Assembly: GCF_030845195.1 (NCBI RefSeq)
Contig: NZ_CP132543.1
Coordinates: 3,861,501 to 3,925,500 of the forward strand
Reading direction: 5' to 3'
Length of the DNA: 64,000 nucleotides
From: Sanyastnella coralliicola
GTDB taxonomy: Bacteria; Bacteroidota; Bacteroidia; Flavobacteriales_D; Sanyastnellaceae
The position numbers were made by a program, and so were the translations under genes. The stretch's first letter is position 1; the number at the start of each line of letters is the position of its first letter. Under the pieces are notes generated by a model, which did no database searches, was not told the DNA's origin, and saw only the letters and a program-made list of their open reading frames with translations. This document shows, in pieces, positions 29,201-38,200 of this stretch.

Positions 29201-32200
29201 TTGTCAGTTACAGTCCATGTAACGTTCGTTGTTCCGATTGGGAAAGTTGCAGGTGCATCGTTTGATACAGAAGCTACACCACAGTTATCATCAGTAGTTG
29301 GTGTTCCAAGAGCCACTGTCGCGAAACAGTCGTCATCATCAGTACCAACCGAGATGTTTGCTGGACAAGAGATCGTTGGGTTCTCGTCATCAGCAACTGT
29401 TACTGTCTGAACACACGTTGCAGTGTTACCTGCGTTATCTGTTACTGTCCATGTAACGTTCGTAGTACCGATTGGGAAAGTAGCAGGCGCATCGTTTGAT
29501 ACAGAAGCTACTGCACAGTTATCATCAGTAGTTGGAGTTCCTAGTGCAACTGTCGCGAAACAGTCGTCATCGTCTGTTCCAACCGAGATGTTCGCTGGGC
29601 AAGAGATCGTTGGGTTTTCATCATCAGCAACTGTTACAGTCTGTACACAAGTAGCAGTGTTACCCGCGTTGTCAGTTACAGTCCAAGTAACGTTCGTAGT
29701 TCCGATAGGGAAAGTAGCAGGAGCGTTATTCGATACTGAAGCAACACCACAGTTATCATCAGTAGTTGGAGTACCAAGCGCTACCGTCGCGAAACAGTCG
29801 TCATCATCAGTACCAACCGAGATGTTTGCTGGACAAGAGATCGTTGGGTTCTCGTCATCAGCAACTGTTACAGTCTGTACACAAGTAGCAGTGTTACCTG
29901 CGTTGTCAGTTACAGTCCAAGTAACGTTTGTCGTTCCGATAGGGAAAGTAGCAGGCGCATCATTCGATACAGAAGCTACTGCACAGTTATCATCAGTAGT
30001 TGGAGTACCCAATGCTACGGTTGCAAAACAGTCGTCATCATCAGTACCAACAGAGATGTTTGCTGGACAAGAGATCGTTGGGTTCTCGTCATCAGCAACT
30101 GTTACAGTCTGCACACATGTTGCAGTGTTACCTGCGTTGTCAGTTACAGTCCAAGTAACGTTTGTAGTACCGATAGGGAAAGTAGCAGGAGCATCATTCG
30201 ATACAGAAGCTACTGCACAGTTATCGTCGGTAGTTGGCGTACCAAGAGCCACTGTCGCGAAACAGTCGTCATCGTCAGTTCCAACTGAGATGTTCGCTGG
30301 GCAATCGATCGTAGGGTCTTCATCATCAGCAACTGTTACAGTCTGAATACATGTTGCGGAGTTACCTGCGTTGTCTGTTACAGTCCAAGTAACGTTCGTT
30401 GTACCAATTGGGAAAGTAGCAGGTGCATCATTCGATACAGAAGCTACTGCACAGTTATCATCAGTAGTTGGAGTACCAAGAGCAACTGTTGCAAAACAGT
30501 CATCATCATCAGTTCCAACCGAGATGTTCGCTGGGCAAGAGATCGTTGGGTTTTCATCATCAGCAACTGTTACAGTCTGTACACAAGTAGCAGTGTTACC
30601 TGCGTTGTCAGTTACAGTCCAAGTAACGTTCGTTGTACCGATTGGGAATGTAGCTGGTGCGTCGTTAGAAACGTTCGCAACACCACAGTTATCATCAGTT
30701 GTTGGCGTACCAAGAGCAACTGTTGCAAAACAGTCGTCATCATCAGTTCCAACTGAGATATTCGCTGGACAAGAGATCGTTGGGTTCTCGTCATCAGACA
30801 CTGTCACCGTCTGAACACATGTTGCAGAGTTACCTGCGTTGTCAGTTACAGTCCAAGTAACGTTCGTTGTACCGATTGGGAAAGTAGCTGGTGCGTCGTT
30901 AGAAACGTCCGCAACACCACAGTTGTCATCAGTTGTTGGCGTACCAAGAGCAACTGTTGCAAAACAGTCGTCATCATCAGTTCCAACTGAGATATTCGCT
31001 GGACAAGAGATCGTTGGGTTTTCATCATCAGCAACTGTTACCGTCTGAACACAAGTGGCAGTGTTTCCAGCATTGTCAGTTACAGTCCAAGTAACGGTTG
31101 TTGTACCGATTGGGAATGTCGCAGGCGCATCGTTCGATACGGAAGCTACTGCACAGTTATCATCTGTAGTTGGCGTACCAAGAGTGACTGTTGCAAAACA
31201 ATCGTCGTTATCCGTTCCAACCGAGATGTTCGCCGGACAAGAGATCGTAGGATCCTCGTCGTCAGCAACCGTTACAGTCTGCACACAAGTTGCTGTATTA
31301 CCAGCATTATCTGTTACTGTCCATGTGACAGTTGTTGTTCCAAGTGGGAATGTAGCAGGAGCGTCATTTACAACTGATGCAACCCCACAGTTGTCAGTTG
31401 TACTTGGCGCTCCTAGCGCTACAGTCGCAAAACAATCGTCGTTATCCGTTCCAACCGAGATGTTAGCAGGACAAGAGATTGTCGGATTTTCGTCGTCAGC
31501 AACCGTTACCGTTTGAACACACGTTGCAGTATTACCTGCGTTGTCTGTTACAGTCCAAGTAACGTTTGTTGTTCCGACAGGGAAAGTAGCTGGTGCATCG
31601 TTCACTACAGATGAAACCCCACAGTTATCATCCGTAGTTGGAGTACCAAGCGCTACCGTCGCGAAACAATCATCGTTATCCGTTCCAACTGAGATGTTGC
31701 CAGGACACGAGATTGTTGGATTTTCGTTGTCTGATACCGTTACTGTCTGTGAACATGTTGCTGAATTACCAGCGTTGTCAGTCACAGTCCATGTAACAGT
31801 TGTTGTTCCAAGAGGGAATGTAGAAGGTGCGTTATTCGTTACAGAAGCCACCCCGCAATTATCATCAGTAGTTGGCGTACCAAGCGCTACCGTCGCGAAA
31901 CAATCATCGTTATCCGTTCCAACTGAGATGTTGCCAGGACACGAGATTGTAGGATCTTCGTCGTCAGCTACTGTCACCGTCTGCACACAAGTAGCAGTGT
32001 TGCCAGCATTGTCTGTTACGGTCCAAACAACATTCGTTGTTCCTACAGGGAATGTCGCAGGAGCATTGTTCGATACAGAAGCGACACCACAGTTATCATC
32101 AGTTGTCGGAGTTCCTAGAGCTACTGTAGCGAAACAGTCATCAGTGTCAGTTCCAACCGAGATGTTCGCCGGACAAGAGATCGTAGGATCTTCGTCATCT

Positions 32201-35200
32201 GCAACAGTCACTGTCTGAACACACGTTGCAGTATTACCAGCATTGTCTGTTACGGTCCATACAACGTTTGTTGTTCCAATTGGGAATGTTGCTGGAGCAT
32301 TGTTCGATACAGAAGCCACACCACAGTTGTCATTCGTTGTCGGCGTTCCTAGAGCTACTGTAGCGAAACAGTCATCAGTGTCAGTTCCAACAGAGATGTT
32401 CGCCGGACAAGCAATCGTAGGGTCTACGTCGTCAACCACAGTTACTGTCATTGAACAAGTAGCCGTGTTTCCGTTGTAATCTGTTACTGTCCAGTTTACA
32501 GTTGTTGTTCCTACTGGGTATGTGCCAGAAGCATCAGATGTACCTGTGTAATCATTTACGATTGATGCGATTGAACAGTTGTCGTTCGCTGTTACTGGAG
32601 GTACAGTTACTGAAGCGTTACATCCTGCAGCACTTGCTCCTACTGAAATGTTTGAAGGACAAGAAACTGTTGGAGGAGTGTTGTCAATATCAGTGAGAAC
32701 TACTGTTCCTAGAGTGATTGGACATTCATTGTTACCCCAGCGAGCAAGCAATGTGTATGATCCAGGCGCCAATCCATTGTAAGTAACAGATCCAATATTG
32801 TCAGCTACAGTGGTTTCGTATGAAGATCCTCCGTCAATGCTGAATTCGATACCTGTACGGTTTGGATGATCGGCAAAGTTGAAAGTGATTGATCCGTTGT
32901 TCAATCCACATGTTGGATCAACCGTAGTGTATGTTGCGTCTGGAGTTGACTCCACAGTCACAGTTACTTGATCTGTAGATGTACATCCGTTCGCGTCTGT
33001 TACCGTCACGTTGTACGTGAAGTTTTCGTTGGCATAAGCAGAAGGAATAGGAGACACCGTATGCGATGCTCCTGTTCCAAGTCCGCCATCCCACAAGTAG
33101 TTGAACGGACCAGAACCTGTAGCAGAAGCTGTCAGGGTGGTAGACTCTCCTTCACAGATGGTCACGTTCGTTCCAGCGTTAGCTGAAAGGTTGTTAGTAA
33201 CAGTAATATTTTGAGTACATGTTGCTGTGTTACCTGCGTTGTCAGTCACAGTCCATGTAATAGTCGTTGTACCTACCGGGTAATTGTCATTGGCGCTTGC
33301 TGTACCGTTGTAATCATTCGTTACAGAAGCAACAGAACAATTATCAGCTGTAGAAGGAGCAGGAACCGTTACGTTCGCAGTACATCCAGCAGCATTTGTA
33401 TTTACACTAACATTCCCCGCACAAGAGATCGTTGGGTTTTCGTCATCAGCTACGGTTACCGTCTGTGTACAAGTAGCCGTGTTACCCGCGTTGTCAGTCA
33501 CAGTCCAAACAACGTTAGTCGTTCCGATTGGGAATGTAGCTGGAGCGTTGTTCGATACAGAAGCAACACCACAGTTGTCATTCGTTGTCGGCGTTCCTAG
33601 CGCAACAGTTGCGAAACAGTCATCAGCATCTGTACCCACCGAGATGTTAGATGGGCAAGAGATCGTAGGGTCTTCGTCATCAGTAACAGTAACTGTCTGT
33701 GTACAAGTAGCAGTGTTACCTGCATTGTCAGTTACAGTCCATACAACGTTTGTTGTTCCGATTGGGAATGTAGCTGGAGCATTGTTCGCTACAGAAGCCA
33801 CACCACAGTTGTCATTCGTTGTTGGCGTTCCTAAAGAAACAGTTGCGAAACAGTCATCAGTGTCAGTTCCAACCGAGATATTCGCCGGACAAGCAATCGT
33901 AGGATCTACGTCATCAACCACAGTTACCGTCATTGAGCAAGTAGCCGTGTTTCCGTTGTAGTCAGTTACCGTCCAGTTTACCGTTGTTATTCCTACTGGG
34001 TAAGTGCCAGAAGCGTTTGATGTACCTGTGTAATCATTTACGATTGATGCGATTGAGCAGTTGTCGTTCGCTGTCACTGGAGGTACAGTTACCGAAGCAT
34101 TGCATCCTACAGCACTTGCTCCTACTGAAATGTTTGAAGGACAAGAAACTGTTGGAGGTGTGTTGTCAATATCAGTGAGAACTACTGTTCCTAGAGTAAT
34201 TGGACATTGGTCGTTACCCCAACGCGTTGTCAATGTGTATGAACCAGGAGCAAGTCCGTTGTATGTCACTGTGCCTGCATTGTCTGCAACAGCTGACTGG
34301 TAAGACGAACCTCCGTTCAAGCTGAATTCAATTGAACTGCGATTTGGGTGATCAACAAAGTTGAAAGTGATTGATCCGTTGTTCAATCCACATGTTGGAT
34401 CAACAGTAGTGTATGTTGCGTCAGGAGTTGACATAACTGTTACAGTCACCTGATCAGTATCTGTACATCCGTTCGCGTCTGTTACTGTCACGTTGTACGT
34501 GAAGTTTTCGTTGGCATAAGCAGAAGGAATAGGAGACACCGTATGCGATGCTCCTGTTCCAAGTCCGCTATCCCACAAGTAGTTGAACGGACCAGAACCT
34601 GTAGCAGAAGCTGTCAGGGTGGTAGACTCTCCTTCACAGATGGTCACGTTCGTTCCAGCGTTAGCTGAAAGGTTGTTAGTAACAGTAATATTTTGAGTAC
34701 ATGTTGCCGTGTTACCTGCGTTGTCAGTCACAGTCCACGTAATAGTCGTTGTACCTACCGGGTAGTTGTCATTAGCACTTGCTGTACCGTTGTAGTCATT
34801 CGTTAGAGAAGCAACAGAGCAGTTGTCAGCTGTAGAAGGAGCAGGAACGGTTACGTTCGCAGTACATCCAGCAGCATTGGTCGAAGCAGTAATGTCAGCT
34901 GCACATGTGATTGTAGGTGCAATGTCATCAATGATGGTGATGTTTGCTGTGCAAGTTCCAATGTTTCCGGCATTATCTTCAACAATCAGATCTACGGGAA
35001 CCGTATTTGAAGGCATTACAACAAATGTTTCTGGAATACCAGGGCCGGAGATTTGAATAGTAATGGTATTGCATCCTAAAGATTCTGGAGTTGCAGTTGC
35101 GCAATCAGAATCGCTATTGTAGCTGTTAGCAGAAGTAACACTCCCTGAACCGCCTGAATTAGGAAGATTGAAGAAATGATTCGCAGGGTCACATCCTATT

Positions 35201-38200
35201 GTTCCTTGAAGGGTGTAGAGGTTAGAAGGGATATTCACACCAGAGAAAGACACATCATAGTCTAATTCCACTGTGTAGTTATATCCCCACGGACACGACA
35301 CTGTTGCTGGATTTATGCTCACCGCATTAACATCTATAATGACATCGTAGCCATTTGATGAACTCACAATAAGAGGAGCAGATAGATCAGAACAATCGAA
35401 TGTGGTTTGACTTAGAGAGACATCGGCAATACCACAATTATCAGAGGAGCTTACTTCTATGTCAGAAGGGTTCAATGACGCTTGACCTGAAGCATCAAGG
35501 TACAGGGTCACGTCTTGACAAGTTGCAGTTGGGTCTTCTGTATCAGCCACGATGACGTCGTGCGAACAAGTAGAACTTGCACCTGCAGTGTTTGTCACAG
35601 TCCATGTTACCGTTGTAGTACCAAGCGGGTAAATGCCAGAGGCATCGTCCGTTCCAGTGTAGTCGTTGGTAACGGTCATACACTCCATCACAAGATCAGA
35701 GTATACCCATGCCGTGTTAACGTCCATGTTAACGAGTGCACCGTTATTCCCGTTTGTGCTTACATCTGAGGCTTGAGCGCTCCCTGCACCATCTTCGAAA
35801 TCTAGGTTCGTTACAATGTTGTTTGGAACAGCCGTCAGATCACCACAAGCAATTTCATTCACTGTAGTTGAGTTCAATCGCGTGTCGTAAATACGGAAGT
35901 TGTCGATCAAACCGTTGAATTCGTTCTGAGGAACTACATAAGCAGACCCATAAGTTCCAATGCGTGGAAGCTCGTAAGTCGTTGGCTTGGCAGAAGCATC
36001 TGTATCGTCAGATCCTGCAAGTGTTCCGTCAATGTACAGTTGGTGTTGGTCGTTCGCTCCGAATGTACCTACAGCTACAATGTGGTACCAACGTACTTCG
36101 CTGAAGTCGTAGTTCGCATCGATTTGAATATCCGCATCGTCATCTGATTCGAAGGCGAAAGTCATTCCACTGTCATCACCTGAGATGTAGAAGTAACGCT
36201 GGTTTGAACCTTGAGCCGCGTTGTCTTCTGACATGTCAAATAGTGTTCCTGACCAAGATGAAGCCTCAGGTTGGAACCAGAATTCAATTGAGAAATCACC
36301 GTTTGGAACGATGTCTTGTAGTCCAACGTAATCTCCGGTTGCTTCGAAATCAAGAGCGTTGAAGCCAAAGCAAGTACTCAATACACTTGGTTGAGGAACC
36401 GAGACGGTGCCGTCACATGAACCTGCGTCAGTATTTGCAGAAACAGCTGGAGGACAAACAACAGCTGGTGGAGCTGAGCAGTTACAGTCAATGACATTCA
36501 CCGTAAGGTCAACAACTGTTGATTCAGGAGAAGAGTTATTGTCTGTTGCAGTGAAAGTCAAAAGGTAAGTGCCAACGGCGTCACCGTTCAAGGTAAGATC
36601 GATCTGACCTGGGTTACCAGGTGTGTTACTGTTTACAGTCACGCCGCTCCAAGCGTAGTCGTTCATGCTGATAGAAACAGTCTCAGCAAACTCAGGACCT
36701 GTAAATCCGAGCGTAATGTCTTGTGTTTCTCCGTAACAAACGTTGATGGTGTTTCCTTGAGGGAATCCTTGAGCAACGGGAGGGAAGTTTGTTGCGCTTG
36801 ACACATCAAACTCAAGACACTGGTCTTCTAGCCAGTTTACCCCGTCGTTGTTTCCAGCAGGACCATCGTAGTCATCCGTGTCAGAATCAAACATACCCAT
36901 GAGGATGTAATCGACACCGTTACCTGCGTTGATACCTACAGTTGCAGGAGAACCACCGAATCCGTTTGTACCACCTGAGGCACTACCCGTTGTCCAATCC
37001 ATGTCACCATAGAAGAACGCAACGTTATTCCCAGGGGCTAGAACCGAACCTGAACCGTCACTCATTACAAGAGTGAAGGTGTCTTGAAGGTCATCGTGTG
37101 CAGCTGTACCTGCGTAGTAAGGACCAACATTCATCCAAGTCACGTAAAGTGCGTCTGGAGTTACGTTGTACCATACTTCACCTTGGTAACCGTTGGCGAA
37201 CCAGTCACGTGTATCAACATCGCCCCAGAATGGTGCTACCATTGGGGTTGTGATCGGGAAACCAGTTGAAGTGTACCACCAGTAAGGGTTGTCAAATGAG
37301 ACGTTACCGTTGTTGTTGATGTAAACACTGCTGTATGTAGTTCCATACAAGTCGAAGTCGAATGGAAGTGCAACCGGACCTACAGAACCATCATCGTTTG
37401 GTGAAATCTGTGTCCACGTGTATGGATCGAATCCAATCACACAGTTGTCAAGGCTCCCCTGGTAGATCAGTTCTACCGTTACTTCATCGATCATACCTGC
37501 CGCCGGACAAGTTGGGTTGTCTGACAAGTAGTAAGTGAAGCTGTCGATTCCTGTGAAATCCGCATCCGGAGTGTAAGTGATCGTGTTGTTTGCGTTGACT
37601 ACTGCTGTTCCGTTTGAAGGACCAGTTCCCAAAGTCGTCATCACTGTAAGTGGGTCTCCATCTGGATCGCTATCTACACCGTTGCCATTATCAGCGATGA
37701 CGTCAACAGTGATCGTCGTATTCTCAGTGTAGTAAACGATGTCGTTTTGCCCTTCAGGTGCATTGTTGGTAGAGGCTGCCGGAGCAATCTCGTACAACTG
37801 GTACGCGTAGTCTGCTGGACGAATCTCTTCGTTGATCTGTAGACGTTCTTCACCAACGATATTTGGGTAAGAAGCCTGAAGGATGTAGTAATCTGCAGGA
37901 CCATTTGGAAGACCAAAGTGGATACGAGCCACATCTTGTGTACCGTGTCCATTTCCTCCATTGATCTCGCGGATTCCTGAAATCACATTCCCTTCACAGT
38001 CAACAAGACGAAGAGTAGCTCCAAGTGCATCGCGCTCCACGCCTGAAGGCATATTTGCGCTCGCACGGTTTTCCTTGATATCTACAAAAAGGTAGTTGTT
38101 AGAAGGAGTTCCAGAAAGTTGGTTGATGAACAGACGGTTATTCCCATTGCGAATATTCACATAGAGATCCAGGTCACCATCGTTATCAACGTCTACAAAA

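Noticed and set aside
28690-32440. CRISPR-like array
   Set aside because: The period is 234 bases, the units code for protein in one continuous frame, and there are no short repeats with unique spacers or cas genes.
24008-33961. Long plus-strand open frames (up to about 307 codons) opposite the adhesin gene
   Set aside because: They are low-complexity repeats (VTVQVTFVVPIG...) produced by reading the HYR repeat array on the other strand; they recur with the repeat period and resemble no protein family.
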